From assembly GCA_012798535.1 (NCBI GenBank), contig JAAZMZ010000023.1, positions 62,001-126,000 on the forward strand: a stretch of 64,000 nt of DNA, written 5' to 3'. This document shows, in pieces, positions 40,954-51,793 of this stretch (positions are counted from its first letter, which is position 1; every line of letters begins with the position of its first letter). Under the pieces are notes generated by a model that saw nothing but the letters and a program-made list of their open reading frames with translations, was not told the origin of the DNA and made no database searches. Origin of the DNA: Leptolinea sp. (GTDB lineage Bacteria > Chloroflexota > Anaerolineae > Anaerolineales > Anaerolineaceae). A program made the translations under genes and the position numbers.

Positions 40954-42807
40954 ATGCTTATTGAACGAGATGATATACGCAACGTGGCTATCATCGCGCA
41001 CGTTGATCATGGCAAGACCACACTGGTAGATGGTTTATTAAAACAGGCGAGAGTATTCCGTGAAAATCAACAGGTTATGGAGCGCGTTATGGATTCCAAT
41101 GACCTGGAACGGGAACGGGGCATCACCATACTTGCAAAGAACACATCTGTGGTCATTCCTGATCCGAGCACTAACAAACCGGTAAAGATCAATATTGTCG
41201 ATACACCCGGGCATGCCGATTTTGGCGGCGAGGTCGAACGTGTGATGAACATGGTCGACGGAGTACTGCTTCTTGTCGACGCGGCAGAAGGTCCCATGCC
41301 ACAGACTCGCTTTGTACTCAAAAAAGCACTCGAGATGGGTCATAAAGCTATTGTGGTCATTAATAAGATGGACCGTAAAGATGCCGAACCCGATCGGACG
41401 CTGAACGATACATTTGATCTTTTTATTGAACTGGGAGCAAACGAAGAACAGGCTGATTTCCCGGTGATCTATGCCAATGCGATAACGCAGCAGGCTGGAT
41501 TGACTCAGGAACTCTCTGCTGACCTGCAGCCGCTCTTCAAAGCCATTCTTGATCATATCCCCGCGCCTAAAGTTGACCTGGATGCGCCATTCCAGATGCT
41601 GGTTACCAATTTGGGATATGACGACTATCGTGGTGTGACGGCTGTTGGCCGAATATTCGCAGGAAAGGTAAATGCCGGGCAGGATGTCGCCCGTATTAAA
41701 GTCAACGGTGAGATCGTACCGGAGAAGATTAAATATCTCTACACCCATCAAGGACTAGATAAAGTCGCCATCGACGAAGCATCCGCGGGAGACATCATTT
41801 CTATTGCGGGATTGGAAGGTATTGGGATCGGGGAAACACTTGCCGATGCCACGACACCCATCGCTTTGCCTCCAATACTGGTAGAAGAGCCCACCGTTAA
41901 AATGACATTTGCCGTGAATAACTCTCCCTTTAAAGGTAGAGAAGGTAAATGGAGCACCAGCCGTAATTTGCGTGAAAGATTATTGAACGAATTGCGCAAT
42001 AACGTAGCCTTGCGGGTGGATGAAACGGAAAGCCCGGACACCTTCATTGTTTCAGGTCGTGGTGAACTTCACCTGGCGATATTGATTGAAACCATGCGGC
42101 GTGAAGGCTATGAATTCCAGGTTTCGAAACCGGAAGTAATCTTGAAAGACGGTCCGGATGGCAAACCGCTGGAACCTTATGAAGAATTACATATTGAAAC
42201 CAGCCAGGATACTGTTGGGATCGTCGTCGAAATGCTGGGTGTCCGGCGCGGCAAAATGCTGGATATGATCAATACCAATGAAAACACCGTGCGTTTGACC
42301 TATATCATTCCCACCCGTGGATTACTTGGTTTTCGCTATCAATTTCTCACAGCGACTCGCGGTAACGGTATCATGAACACGCTGTTCCACGGATACGGGC
42401 CATTCACCGGTGCCTTTACCACAAGAGCAACCGGATCAATTGTAGCCTGGGATAGTGGTATGACAACCACTTATGGATTAAAGAATGCTGAAGAACGAGG
42501 AACGCTGTTTCTGGGAGCCGGTGTTGAAGTATACGAAGGCATGGTAGTTGGAGAACGTGCCCAACCGGGTGATCTATCTGTAAATGTATGTAAAAAGAAA
42601 CACCTCACCAACATGCGTTCATCCAACAAAGATATCGAAATCCGGCTGACTCCTCCGCGGAACATGAGCCTGGATGAGGCTATTGAATATCTCGAAGAAG
42701 ATGAATTGTTGGAAGTAACCCCCATAAACTTTCGGATACGAAAGAAAATTCTGGAAACCGAAGAACGCGGCAAGCAGTCTAAGAAAGCTAAAGAAGAAGT
42801 CGAGTAA
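40954..42807 (+). CDS. typA: Ribosome-associated GTPase TypA/BipA
   Basis: [59 protein letters not shown]. Confidence 0.95.
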   Translation: MLIERDDIRNVAIIAHVDHGKTTLVDGLLKQARVFRENQQVMERVMDSNDLERERGITILAKNTSVVIPDPSTNKPVKINIVDTPGHADFGGEVERVMNMVDGVLLLVDAAEGPMPQTRFVLKKALEMGHKAIVVINKMDRKDAEPDRTLNDTFDLFIELGANEEQADFPVIYANAITQQAGLTQELSADLQPLFKAILDHIPAPKVDLDAPFQMLVTNLGYDDYRGVTAVGRIFAGKVNAGQDVARIKVNGEIVPEKIKYLYTHQGLDKVAIDEASAGDIISIAGLEGIGIGETLADATTPIALPPILVEEPTVKMTFAVNNSPFKGREGKWSTSRNLRERLLNELRNNVALRVDETESPDTFIVSGRGELHLAILIETMRREGYEFQVSKPEVILKDGPDGKPLEPYEELHIETSQDTVGIVVEMLGVRRGKMLDMINTNENTVRLTYIIPTRGLLGFRYQFLTATRGNGIMNTLFHGYGPFTGAFTTRATGSIVAWDSGMTTTYGLKNAEERGTLFLGAGVEVYEGMVVGERAQPGDLSVNVCKKKHLTNMRSSNKDIEIRLTPPRNMSLDEAIEYLEEDELLEVTPINFRIRKKILETEERGKQSKKAKEEVE

Positions 42808-42808
42808 A

Positions 42809-42835
42809 CAAAAACCGGGATTGTCCCGGTTTTTA
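42809..42835. terminator. Terminator downstream of typA
   Basis: AAAAACCGGGA-ttg-TCCCGGTTTTTAT. Confidence 0.8.
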
Positions 42836-42864
42836 TTTGACAATAACTTGAGAATCACGCCGGC

Positions 42865-43050
42865 CTATTTACTTGATTCTTTCTGGCTCTTACTTCCAAT
42901 TTCCACAAGCTGGATTTGCACCTGATAGCGTTTGCCCTCGATTTCCATTTTGCCGTTGGCATAGTACCCTCTCGAGCCAGTCTTAAACTCCTTCGGCGGG
43001 AGTGCCATCACATTGAGCAATGTTCCTTCATTATTCTTAATTTCTGCCAT
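42865..43050 (-). CDS. Small hypothetical protein (MAEIKNNEGTLLNVMALPPKEF...)
   Basis: About 60 aa with plausible internal start MAEIK; longer ORF in track (to 43212) has an unconvincing N-terminus. Confidence 0.5.
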   Translation of the reverse strand: MAEIKNNEGTLLNVMALPPKEFKTGSRGYYANGKMEIEGKRYQVQIQLVEIGSKSQKESSK

Positions 43051-43177
43051 TATGACCATTTTTGCCTCCACAATCAGTGTATTTATTATACGGGAGATGT
43101 GGATTTTTTCAGGTATAATGCCGGTAATTGGAGGCTGCCTATAAGAAAATTCATAATATATTGACATGGGAAAAATA

Positions 43178-43365
43178 GCGCATGGTCCACTGGGCAGATG
43201 GGGGAACTTCAACCGGCGGATGACGAGGATGAGGGTTCTTCACTGCAAAGTGAAGTTAACCGGAATGTATTCCGGGAAAATCGACAGGTCAGCGGATGCC
43301 CTCCAGAAGAAATTCTGATTTCCCAAAACGTATTTGGAAATAAAGCACATCACATCTTTGAATGC
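43178..43365 (+). ncRNA. glmS ribozyme (glucosamine-6-phosphate-activated self-cleaving riboswitch)
   Basis: ATA^GCGC cleavage-site core, TGACGAGGATGAGGGTT, ATCGA, GCGGATGCCCTCC, CAGAAgaaaTTCTG, GCACATCACATC, upstream of glmS; 3' boundary approximate. Confidence 0.85.
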
Positions 43366-43412
43366 GATAGTAATAATGTATTCGCAAGATCGTTCTATGT
43401 TGGAGGACAACC

Positions 43413-45257
43413 ATGTGCGGTATTGTTGGCTATATCGGCGGTAATGATGCGACACCGATTATTTTAAATGGATTACACAAGCTGGAGTACCGTGGTTACG
43501 ATTCTGCCGGGATTGCGGTGCTTAACGAAAAGCAAGAAATCGAAGTCCGGCGTGATGCCGGTAAACTGGAGAACCTAAGAAACCTGATCACCCGCGATCC
43601 AATCTGCGGTAATGTAGGGATCGGGCATACCCGCTGGGCTACTCATGGTGTGCCGAGCGCGCGGAATGCACACCCTCATATCGGTTCCACGGGACGGGTG
43701 GTGGTGGTACATAACGGCATCGTTGAGAATTATCAAGAGTTACAGGAGGAATTAACCTCTGAAGGGATTGAATTCAACTCAGATACCGACACCGAGACAA
43801 TTGTTCACCTGATTGAGAGGTACTACTCTAATTCAACCAATCTGGAAGAAGCTGTACGCAAGACATTGCAGCAGATACGCGGCGCTCACGGGATTGTCGT
43901 GCTGTCTTCTAATGAACCGGATAAGATCATTGCTGCCCGCATCGGGAATGCTGGTGGAGTGGTGATCGGTTATGGTGAAAATGAAATGTTCATTGCTTCA
44001 GATATCCCGGCCATTTTAGAGCAAACTCGCCGGATGTCATTTCTCGAATCTCGCCAGATGGCGGTTGTCACTCGAACTGGTGTCAGCGTGAAAACGCTGG
44101 ATGGAGCACCGATAACTCCTTCTATCCAGACGATCAACTGGGATCCAATTGCCGCGGAAAAAGGCGAGTACCGTCATTTCATGCAAAAAGAAATCCACGA
44201 ACAGGTGCGCAGCCTGACTGATACTCTGGCCGGCCGGGTTGATTTTGATAAAGGATTGATCCAGCTCCCACAGTTGAATTTAACTGCAGAAGCGGCTCGT
44301 AAGATAAACAAGATCATCATTACTGCCTGTGGAACGGCACAGCATGCCGGCCTGGTAGGAAAGATCTTGATCGAAAAAATAGCCAGGATACCGGTGGAAG
44401 TGGATATTGCTTCAGAATTTCGATATCGTGATCCGATCATTATACCCGGAACGGTCGTCCTGTCCATCAGCCAATCTGGTGAAACGGCCGATACACTGGC
44501 AGCCATGGAAGAAGGGCGGATGAAAGGCGCCACCATCTGGTCTATCGTAAATGCCATCGGTTCACAGGCTATGCGGGTTTCAGACGGGTTCATTTCCATG
44601 CAGGTCGGTCCGGAGATCGGTGTGGCTTCCACAAAGGCGTTTACAGCACCGCTGGTCGACCTCTATTTGCTAGCCATTTTACTGGCCGACCTGCGCGGCA
44701 CCTTACCCGTCGATCAACGGAAAAAAATGGTCAACGACCTGCGCCTGGTACCTGACCTGGCGGGAAAATGCCTGCAGCATGAACAGGAGGTTATGGCCAT
44801 CGCTTATGAACTGAAAGATGCCAGAAATGCTCTTTATCTTGGAAGGGGCATCAATATGCCGATTGCCTACGAAGGTGCTCTAAAACTGAAGGAAATCTCT
44901 TATATTCATGCGGAAGGGTACCCGGCAGGTGAAATGAAACACGGACCTATTGCATTGATCGATAAAGATATGCCGGTGATCGCTCTTGCACCGCAGGACC
45001 CATGGTATGAAAAAATGGCCAGCCAGATCGAACAGGCCAAAGCCCGCGGCGGAAAAGTCTATGCTGTTGCCACCGAAGGTGACCGGAATGTTGAACATCT
45101 GGCCGATAGCTGTCTGTGGATACCGGCAATACCCTGGATGCTCAGTCCGGTCATGACTGTCATCCCGTTGCAAATGTTGGCGTATCACATTGCTTCCATT
45201 CGTGGATTGGATGTCGACCAACCGAGAAACCTTGCAAAGTCAGTTACAGTGGAATAG
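43413..45257 (+). CDS. glmS: Glutamine--fructose-6-phosphate aminotransferase
   Basis: MCGIVGYIGGNDA, GIGHTRWATHGVPSARNAHPH, SQSGETADTLAAM, DQPRNLAKSVTVE. Confidence 0.97.
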   Translation: MCGIVGYIGGNDATPIILNGLHKLEYRGYDSAGIAVLNEKQEIEVRRDAGKLENLRNLITRDPICGNVGIGHTRWATHGVPSARNAHPHIGSTGRVVVVHNGIVENYQELQEELTSEGIEFNSDTDTETIVHLIERYYSNSTNLEEAVRKTLQQIRGAHGIVVLSSNEPDKIIAARIGNAGGVVIGYGENEMFIASDIPAILEQTRRMSFLESRQMAVVTRTGVSVKTLDGAPITPSIQTINWDPIAAEKGEYRHFMQKEIHEQVRSLTDTLAGRVDFDKGLIQLPQLNLTAEAARKINKIIITACGTAQHAGLVGKILIEKIARIPVEVDIASEFRYRDPIIIPGTVVLSISQSGETADTLAAMEEGRMKGATIWSIVNAIGSQAMRVSDGFISMQVGPEIGVASTKAFTAPLVDLYLLAILLADLRGTLPVDQRKKMVNDLRLVPDLAGKCLQHEQEVMAIAYELKDARNALYLGRGINMPIAYEGALKLKEISYIHAEGYPAGEMKHGPIALIDKDMPVIALAPQDPWYEKMASQIEQAKARGGKVYAVATEGDRNVEHLADSCLWIPAIPWMLSPVMTVIPLQMLAYHIASIRGLDVDQPRNLAKSVTVE

Positions 45258-45285
45258 AACATCAGCAACACATATTGCAGGTATG

Positions 45286-45317
45286 AAGGAGGAGATCGTT
45301 GCATCTCCTCCTTTTTC
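45286..45317 (+). terminator. Rho-independent terminator of glmS
   Basis: AAGGAGGAGAT-cgttgc-ATCTCCTCCTTTTTC. Confidence 0.85.
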
Positions 45318-45348
45318 TTTACCTATCACAATATGATATTCTCAATAT

Positions 45349-46818
45349 ATGAAGCAGATTCTTGGAATTATTCTGTCTTTGATCATAATACTGGCATGTA
45401 ATCTCACACAAGCCGGCTCGTTTTCTGGAATTTCCCCGATTTTGACAGCTACTGCCAATGCCCGGATATCTACCGTTGAATCCGGGATACCTGGAGGGAG
45501 CGATATTTTGGAGAAAGACCCATCCATGTATAAGGTTCAATCCGGTGATACGGTTCCGGCCCTCGCTGCTCGTTTTCGAACCACTGAAACGGATATCGAA
45601 TCGAAAAACGCCTTCATTCTGCAGGGTGATTATTCCACGACACTGCCTGCCAGAATGCCTCTGCACATTGATTTTCCGACCGGGGTGGATACATATCAGA
45701 TAATGCACATTATTCCGAATACATATTTTATTTATGGACCATCCCAGAAGGATTTTGATGTGCAGGCTTTTATCGATCATACTAACGGATGGTTAAAAAA
45801 CTATATTGACCGTTCCAGCGGAAACGATGTAAGTGGAGTGCAGATCCTTCGTGCGACTGCCGAGAATTACTCCATCTCTCCTCGATTGCTGATCACGCTT
45901 CTGGAATACCAGTTACATGCACTGACCAATCCAGATCTGCCCCCATCATTTTATCTTGGGAGCAAAGAAACTAACCGGAAGACACTCGGGAAACAACTTT
46001 CATGGGCAGCTAATAAATTAAATAACGGCTATTATGGATGGCGGAACGGCAAACAGACACATTTCACAGATATATCCGGTTATTCCATTTCACCGGATCC
46101 GCGTGACAATGCGGCCTCAGTAGCATTGATTTACTATTTCTCGCAATTTTTATCCGGTGAAGAACTAGAACAGATATTATCACCACAAGGTTTCGTCACT
46201 ACCTACGCATCACTCTTTGGACAAATCAATCCAGAGGCGGATAACGAACTCTCCATTTTCCCGGACAATTTGCAACAACCTGAATTGATTTTGCCGTTGC
46301 AGCCCGGAGTGAAATGGGCTTTCACCGGTGGACCGCATTCCGGATGGGGAACCGGTTTCCCCTATGCGGCCATCGATTTCGCACCACCTGCTAACACCGC
46401 CGGTTGTGATCCATCACCCTATCAGGCTATTTCTGCCAGCGATGGCATAATATCTCGGGTGGAGGATGGGCTTGTCGTAATTGATCTGGATGGGGATGGA
46501 TTTCCTCAAACCGGTTGGAATATCCTTTATCTACATCTGGCACCTGATCGCAACCTGAAAACTGGTATGTCCATCGTAAAAGGAGATAACCTGGGTCATC
46601 CGTCCTGCCTGGGTGGGAATTCGAATGGCAGGAATATCCATATCGCGAGGCTTTATAACGGGGAATGGATTCCGGCAGATGGGGTAATCCCGATGAATTT
46701 GGGAGGTTGGGTAGCTTCGGCCGGTGAAAAAGAATATAAAGGCATCCTCTCTAAAGAGAATAAAATATTAAAATCTAGTAATGTCGGAGAGTGGTTCAGT
46801 CAGCTGCTGGTTGATTGA
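45349..46818 (+). CDS. Lipoprotein with LysM and M23-like peptidase domain
   Basis: Lipobox-like IIILACN, LysM (YKVQSGDTVPALAARFRTTETDI), C-terminal M23-like (AIDFAPP..., ISRVEDGLVVIDLDGDGFPQTGWNILYLHL). Confidence 0.75.
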   Translation: MKQILGIILSLIIILACNLTQAGSFSGISPILTATANARISTVESGIPGGSDILEKDPSMYKVQSGDTVPALAARFRTTETDIESKNAFILQGDYSTTLPARMPLHIDFPTGVDTYQIMHIIPNTYFIYGPSQKDFDVQAFIDHTNGWLKNYIDRSSGNDVSGVQILRATAENYSISPRLLITLLEYQLHALTNPDLPPSFYLGSKETNRKTLGKQLSWAANKLNNGYYGWRNGKQTHFTDISGYSISPDPRDNAASVALIYYFSQFLSGEELEQILSPQGFVTTYASLFGQINPEADNELSIFPDNLQQPELILPLQPGVKWAFTGGPHSGWGTGFPYAAIDFAPPANTAGCDPSPYQAISASDGIISRVEDGLVVIDLDGDGFPQTGWNILYLHLAPDRNLKTGMSIVKGDNLGHPSCLGGNSNGRNIHIARLYNGEWIPADGVIPMNLGGWVASAGEKEYKGILSKENKILKSSNVGEWFSQLLVD

Positions 46819-46843
46819 TACGGGATTCTGGTTGAGTTAATAA

Positions 46844-47737
46844 TTATGATTTTATATATTGTGCATAGATGTATCCTATGTCGTCATGTACAACATTGGG
46901 TTTTACTTCCACGGAAAAACCGCCATTTTTGAGATGTGATAAAAGTTCATCATGGTGATGCGAGGTTATGGAATCATGATATTCCATCACAATGCGCTTG
47001 AATCTGGAGAGTTCTTGATTAGAAAGGGGAAGAAGAATAGCGAATTCCCCCCCTTCACAATCCATTTTTAATAAATCGACTGTTTCGATGTCATGCTGTT
47101 TTATGAAATCCAGCAACACAATGGTAGATACGGGTATCCCTGTTTGAGAATCATTCTGGGCAGAGTACTGCAGTGGATTGCCGGATGAGGTATCCATCAC
47201 CAAATTTCCGGGTATGGAGGAAACCGCGGCACCAACAGGATAGATATTTGTCAGCCCATTGCAATCGATATTCTTTTGAAACATGCTGAAGGATTCTGGA
47301 AAAGGTTCAAATCCGTATATTCTGGAATGAGGACATTTACTACCGGCTTGAATCGCAAATTCACCGATTCCGGCTCCAATATCCAGAATGACATTCAGTG
47401 ATTCCGGAGAAGTCTCATTCAATCTGTAAAAATCATCAAGAAACGATTCTTTTATTGACCAGACATCCATCCCATTTCGGATGGAGAAGGTCACACCAGA
47501 GTTTTTCAGTTTTACCGTTCCATGTATTCCTGAATTACCGGAAATATCCAATAAACTTACCAAAACTCGATAGGGATGATAGAAACCGCGTACTATTGAA
47601 ACAATCGAATGAAAATAATATCGAAAAGCAGCGAATTTGATCATAGAACTCAATTTTACCTGTTTGTATTTTCTTTCACAACAAAACGGCAGTTTCCCTG
47701 CAAGTTCTGCCAATCCATAGGATGCTGCAATTCCCAT
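46844..47737 (-). CDS. FkbM-family methyltransferase
   Basis: ILDIGAGIGEFAIQAGSK, IYGFEPFPESFSMFQKNI, DLLKMDCEGGEF; true start probably downstream (MIKFAAF). Confidence 0.8.
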   Translation of the reverse strand: MGIAASYGLAELAGKLPFCCERKYKQVKLSSMIKFAAFRYYFHSIVSIVRGFYHPYRVLVSLLDISGNSGIHGTVKLKNSGVTFSIRNGMDVWSIKESFLDDFYRLNETSPESLNVILDIGAGIGEFAIQAGSKCPHSRIYGFEPFPESFSMFQKNIDCNGLTNIYPVGAAVSSIPGNLVMDTSSGNPLQYSAQNDSQTGIPVSTIVLLDFIKQHDIETVDLLKMDCEGGEFAILLPLSNQELSRFKRIVMEYHDSITSHHHDELLSHLKNGGFSVEVKPNVVHDDIGYIYAQYIKS

Positions 47738-48279
47738 ATAGAGGCATTAAGCTCGCGTAACAGGTAAGCATCCATTGCGCACAAAATCTCATTATTCTCG
47801 CGGATTTCACGATACGGACAATTGGCGAATTTTATGACCGGTCCTGTCTTCCCGGCTTCCCAACTGGCACGGTACTGGTTTTCACTCAACCATTGGGTAA
47901 GCTCACGGATGTTCATCGGTATTCCAGATTCTACTGGCTTCTCTCCAATGATCAATCTTGCCAGTCGCTGTTCAGCTTTTTCATTGTCATCTCGAAAGTG
48001 GAACAAAAATTGTCTGAGCAGAGTATTGCATAAAGATTGAATGCTGTTTTCCTGCATATTATTTACGCGCCGGAAGAGTGTGGCTTTCCGGCCAGCTTTT
48101 AGTCCAGCCCTGGTATTCCGAAATTCCTGAACCACTCCCAGTGTTCGCAATTTTCTCAGGTGATAACGCACGGTGGGTTCTTCGATGCAACATTCAAGAG
48201 CCAACTCATGAGCACTCTTATTTTGAGAATAATCCATTTTGCTGAGGATCAATTCAGTCGTAGAAATTCTTCCAGACAT
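47656..48279 (-). CDS. Winged-HTH regulator with C-terminal Cys motif (SufR-like, possible Fe-S sensor)
   Basis: SAHELALECCIEEPTVRYHLRKLRTLGVV (HTH) and C-terminal CPYREIRENNEILC...GNC. Confidence 0.65.
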   Translation of the reverse strand: MSGRISTTELILSKMDYSQNKSAHELALECCIEEPTVRYHLRKLRTLGVVQEFRNTRAGLKAGRKATLFRRVNNMQENSIQSLCNTLLRQFLFHFRDDNEKAEQRLARLIIGEKPVESGIPMNIRELTQWLSENQYRASWEAGKTGPVIKFANCPYREIRENNEILCAMDAYLLRELNASIWELQHPMDWQNLQGNCRFVVKENTNR

Positions 48280-48312
48280 TATTATGTAAACAATCCTTTA
48301 CCTAATTATAAC

Positions 48313-48340
48313 TTGACATGATTTATCGGGATGATAGAAT
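48313..48340 (+). promoter_or_regulatory. Sigma-70-type promoter for the nuoB operon
   Basis: TTGACA-16 bp-TAGAAT. Confidence 0.65.
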
Positions 48341-48382
48341 AACTCCATAAATCGGTGTTCTTATATCCAAGGTAGGCGTTCT

Positions 48383-49066
48383 GTGTCGGATAATACGCTT
48401 AATTCCCCGGAATTTGATATTCCACCTGAAATTCAACCTGCTGTGGCGATCACATCATTGGATCGAATCTACAACTGGAGCAGACGGAACTCACTTTGGC
48501 CGATGATGTTCGGGCTGGCATGCTGCGCCATTGAAATGATCTGTACCGCGGCAAGCCGTTATGATCTTTCCAGATTTGGCATGGAAGTCATGCGTCCAAG
48601 TCCAAGACAGGCGGATGTGATGATTATTTCCGGAACTGTCACCAAAAAAATGGTCCCTCAGATCGTCCGGTTATATAACCAGATGGCAGAACCTAAATAC
48701 GTATTATCAATGGGTGCATGTGCGAACGGTGGCGGACCTTTCAAAGAAGGATACAGTGTAGTTCCAGGGATTGACCGTTATCTACCGGTGGATGTGTATA
48801 TTCCTGGTTGTCCTCCCACACCTCAGGCATTGCTCAATGGATTGATCACACTTCAAAAGAAGATCGATACGGAATCATTAAAAAATGTCCGCTGGTATAA
48901 AAAAGAAGCTGTTCCTCCTATACCCATTCCTGTTCTTGGCCCGGATCTTATGGACCCGAAGCAGTATGATGAAATATCCCGAATAAGCCGGCAAGATGTA
49001 TCCGAAAATAATCCAACCGATCCAAAGCCGGAAATGGATAATCCAGGTGAGGCTGAGATATCCTGA
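48383..49066 (+). CDS. nuoB: NADH-quinone oxidoreductase subunit B
   Basis: [57 protein letters not shown]. Confidence 0.93.
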   Translation: MSDNTLNSPEFDIPPEIQPAVAITSLDRIYNWSRRNSLWPMMFGLACCAIEMICTAASRYDLSRFGMEVMRPSPRQADVMIISGTVTKKMVPQIVRLYNQMAEPKYVLSMGACANGGGPFKEGYSVVPGIDRYLPVDVYIPGCPPTPQALLNGLITLQKKIDTESLKNVRWYKKEAVPPIPIPVLGPDLMDPKQYDEISRISRQDVSENNPTDPKPEMDNPGEAEIS

Positions 49067-50808
49067 TGAGTGACCAGACAGATCTCGATAAAGAATTTAT
49101 TCTTTCCGCGCGTTATCCTGGAAACGTTATAGAGGATACTCGATCGGGATATTCCGGTTATCTGGTCAACCGGGGTTTTCTCTTGAATTTTGCGCGATCA
49201 ATCCGAGATGAACTCGGATTTGATTATTTGTCCATGGTGACCGCAGTTGATTATTACCCTGAAGACATGATGGAAATTGTTTATTTAGTGTATCGTACCA
49301 CTGGCGGACCGGGATTGTTGTTTAAGGTTCAGATGAATCGATCAAATCCAAGTGTTCCCAGTCTGTGTGGAATATATCCGGGTGCGGAATTGCAGGAAAG
49401 AGAAATCTTCGATATGTTCGGTGTAAACTTCGAAGATCACCCTGATCAACGTCGAATATTGACCTGGGAAGGTTTTCAAGGGCATCCGCTTCGCAAAGAT
49501 TGGATCGAGCCTTTATTCGAAGAAGAGGTCAAACCGTATAAGACCCGCTGGCCGGAAGGGTCCTACAGCCGCGCGGAAGAAAAAAACCCATTTGGAAACA
49601 ATGTGAAATATCCGGCCGGTTTTGAACCTGAACAATGTAACTTCGCCGGGGAAGAAGAGTTATACAACAGTCTTAGAAACACGGCTAATGGATTGAACAG
49701 CCACCTTAAGACTGACCAGATCATAGTCAATCTGGGTCCACAGCATCCATCCACGCATGGCGTGTTTCGTATGGCGGTTCTTATGGAAGGTGAAACGATC
49801 CTGGAATTGAAACCGGTGATGGGATATCTGCACCGCAACCATGAAAAAATCGCTGAGAGAAACACTTACCTACAGACCATGCCATACACAGACCGATTGG
49901 ATTATCTATCCTCCATGAGCAACAATTTCGGGTACGCTCTGGCTGTTGAAAAATTGCTCGACATTACTCCACCCGAACGAGCAGATTACATCCGGGTAAT
50001 TATGGCGGAATTAACCCGTATTAGCAGCCATATTATGACCACAGGTTTCTTACTAAACGATCTGGGTGCGTTTTATACACCGGCCCTCTATACGTTGGAA
50101 GAACGTGAATTGATTCTGGATATTTTCGAAGAGGTTTCCGGCTCACGGATGATGTGCAACTACTTTCGATTTGGTGGTGTAGTTCGCGATGTAACAGAAA
50201 ATGTTGTGGAAAAAATCAGAAAGCTGGTATTTGATCGGCTTCCAAGGAAAATCGATGAGCTGGATACATATCTGACACATAACGAGATTGTCAGGGTACG
50301 TACCGAAGGTGTTGGAGTACTGACAGCAGATGAAGCTGCCGCATATTCAGCCAGCGGACCGCAATTGCGGGCTTCTGGTGTTCCCTACGATGTACGAAAA
50401 GCCGATCCATATTCCGTTTATGATCGCTTCGATTTTGATATTGCCGTTCGTTATCACGGTGATATTTATGACCGCTACATGGTTCGTCTGGATGAAATGC
50501 GACAAAGTCTGCGCATAATTCAACAGGCCATCCATGATTTGCCAGGTGGGCCTGTGATGAATGGTAAGCCGCAATACCTGGTACGTGTACCGGCAGGTGA
50601 AGCGTACGGCCGGGTAGAAGGACCAAAAGGCGAACTTGGATATTTTGTAATTTCAAATGGCAAGCCCAACCCACAGCGTTATCATGTCCGTGCACCGTCT
50701 TTCATCAATATCACATCGCTGAGCAAAATATGCCGGGGAGGAAAACTGGCGGATGCAATCGCCGTGTTGGGTTCTCTGGATATTATTCTGGGTGAAGTGG
50801 ACCGGTAG
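49066..50808 (+). CDS. nuoCD: NADH-quinone oxidoreductase fused C/D subunit
   Basis: NuoC part (PGAELQEREIFDMFGVNFEDHPDQRRILTWEGFQGHPLRKD) joined to NuoD part (VNLGPQHPSTHGVFRMAVLMEGE, GYLHRNHEKIAE). Confidence 0.92.
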   Translation: MSDQTDLDKEFILSARYPGNVIEDTRSGYSGYLVNRGFLLNFARSIRDELGFDYLSMVTAVDYYPEDMMEIVYLVYRTTGGPGLLFKVQMNRSNPSVPSLCGIYPGAELQEREIFDMFGVNFEDHPDQRRILTWEGFQGHPLRKDWIEPLFEEEVKPYKTRWPEGSYSRAEEKNPFGNNVKYPAGFEPEQCNFAGEEELYNSLRNTANGLNSHLKTDQIIVNLGPQHPSTHGVFRMAVLMEGETILELKPVMGYLHRNHEKIAERNTYLQTMPYTDRLDYLSSMSNNFGYALAVEKLLDITPPERADYIRVIMAELTRISSHIMTTGFLLNDLGAFYTPALYTLEERELILDIFEEVSGSRMMCNYFRFGGVVRDVTENVVEKIRKLVFDRLPRKIDELDTYLTHNEIVRVRTEGVGVLTADEAAAYSASGPQLRASGVPYDVRKADPYSVYDRFDFDIAVRYHGDIYDRYMVRLDEMRQSLRIIQQAIHDLPGGPVMNGKPQYLVRVPAGEAYGRVEGPKGELGYFVISNGKPNPQRYHVRAPSFINITSLSKICRGGKLADAIAVLGSLDIILGEVDR

Positions 50809-50822
50809 GTGGAGAGATTCTC

Positions 50823-51470
50823 ATGAATGGTTCGGGAATTATTCGCGGTTTACTTATACCCTTAAAACATTTCTTTGAAACTTATATTGATGACCTGAAA
50901 TGGCTGGGAAAAAAGTACTACAAGCCTGAGGGTATTGCGCTTCGTTCATCTACCGAAACCAGAGGAATTTTTTCAATTCAATACCCGGAAGAAAGACTCC
51001 CAATACCGGAGGAATTTCGATTTGTACCATTTCTCGTTTATGATGAAGAATCAGACGGTACAAAAAAATTGAGATGCACGGCCTGCGGAATCTGTTCAAA
51101 AGTCTGCCCGCCGCAATGCATATGGATCGAACGCAGCACTAATCCGGTGACTGGAAAACCAAAAGCCAGTCCGGCAAAATTCACTATTGATATTGATCTG
51201 TGTATGAATTGCGGCTTTTGCGCCGAATTTTGTCCGTTCAATGCTATTCGCATGGATCATAATTACGAGTTGGCCAACACCGATCGCCGTGAAAATGATG
51301 TGCTTGACAAAGACAGATTGATGAAATCGGCCAATTATTACGCAAGCATCCGTCCCACATATTATGCCAGTGAAGAACAGATCAAAGCGGAAAAAGCCGC
51401 ATCATCACACACAAATATGCCCGCTGAAGGGGAGTCCGTACCAACGAATTTAGGAAACTTCGATGTATAA
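50823..51470 (+). CDS. nuoI: NuoI-like 2x[4Fe-4S] subunit
   Basis: CTACGICSKVCPPQCI and CMNCGFCAEFCPFNAIRMDHNYEL. Confidence 0.87.
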   Translation: MNGSGIIRGLLIPLKHFFETYIDDLKWLGKKYYKPEGIALRSSTETRGIFSIQYPEERLPIPEEFRFVPFLVYDEESDGTKKLRCTACGICSKVCPPQCIWIERSTNPVTGKPKASPAKFTIDIDLCMNCGFCAEFCPFNAIRMDHNYELANTDRRENDVLDKDRLMKSANYYASIRPTYYASEEQIKAEKAASSHTNMPAEGESVPTNLGNFDV

Positions 51471-51786
51471 TCCAGAAACTGAAGTGTTATTCCCCAGTAA
51501 AGCTATCGGGAGTCTGTCCAGGTTACGCGGCAAGACCTGGCAAGAATTGGTCAAGCAGGTAGAAGAAAGACCGGTACAGTCTTCCGAACAAACGGCATTT
51601 TTACTGATGATGATAAAGATCAGCAGTTGCGTCACCTGCAATGTGGATTCATTTCGGGCCATGCGTGGGTGTCCGGCCTGTGCCCAGTTGAACATTCGGC
51701 ATTTTAAGGGCAGCGATGACGACCTGGTTCATCTTTATCAACAAATTCTCATAGACACGAAATTATATATGTCAAAAAGGAAATAA
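51463..51786 (+). CDS. Small Cys-containing hypothetical protein
   Basis: [35 protein letters not shown]; overlaps nuoI. Confidence 0.65.
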   Translation: MYNPETEVLFPSKAIGSLSRLRGKTWQELVKQVEERPVQSSEQTAFLLMMIKISSCVTCNVDSFRAMRGCPACAQLNIRHFKGSDDDLVHLYQQILIDTKLYMSKRK

Positions 51787-51793
51787 AAATACA

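Noticed and set aside
41038-41751. Minus-strand ORF 237 aa
   Set aside because: Fully antisense to the well-supported typA gene.
43198-43467. Plus-strand ORF 89 aa upstream of glmS
   Set aside because: Lies over the glmS ribozyme and overlaps the glmS start out of frame; RNA elements explain the sequence better.
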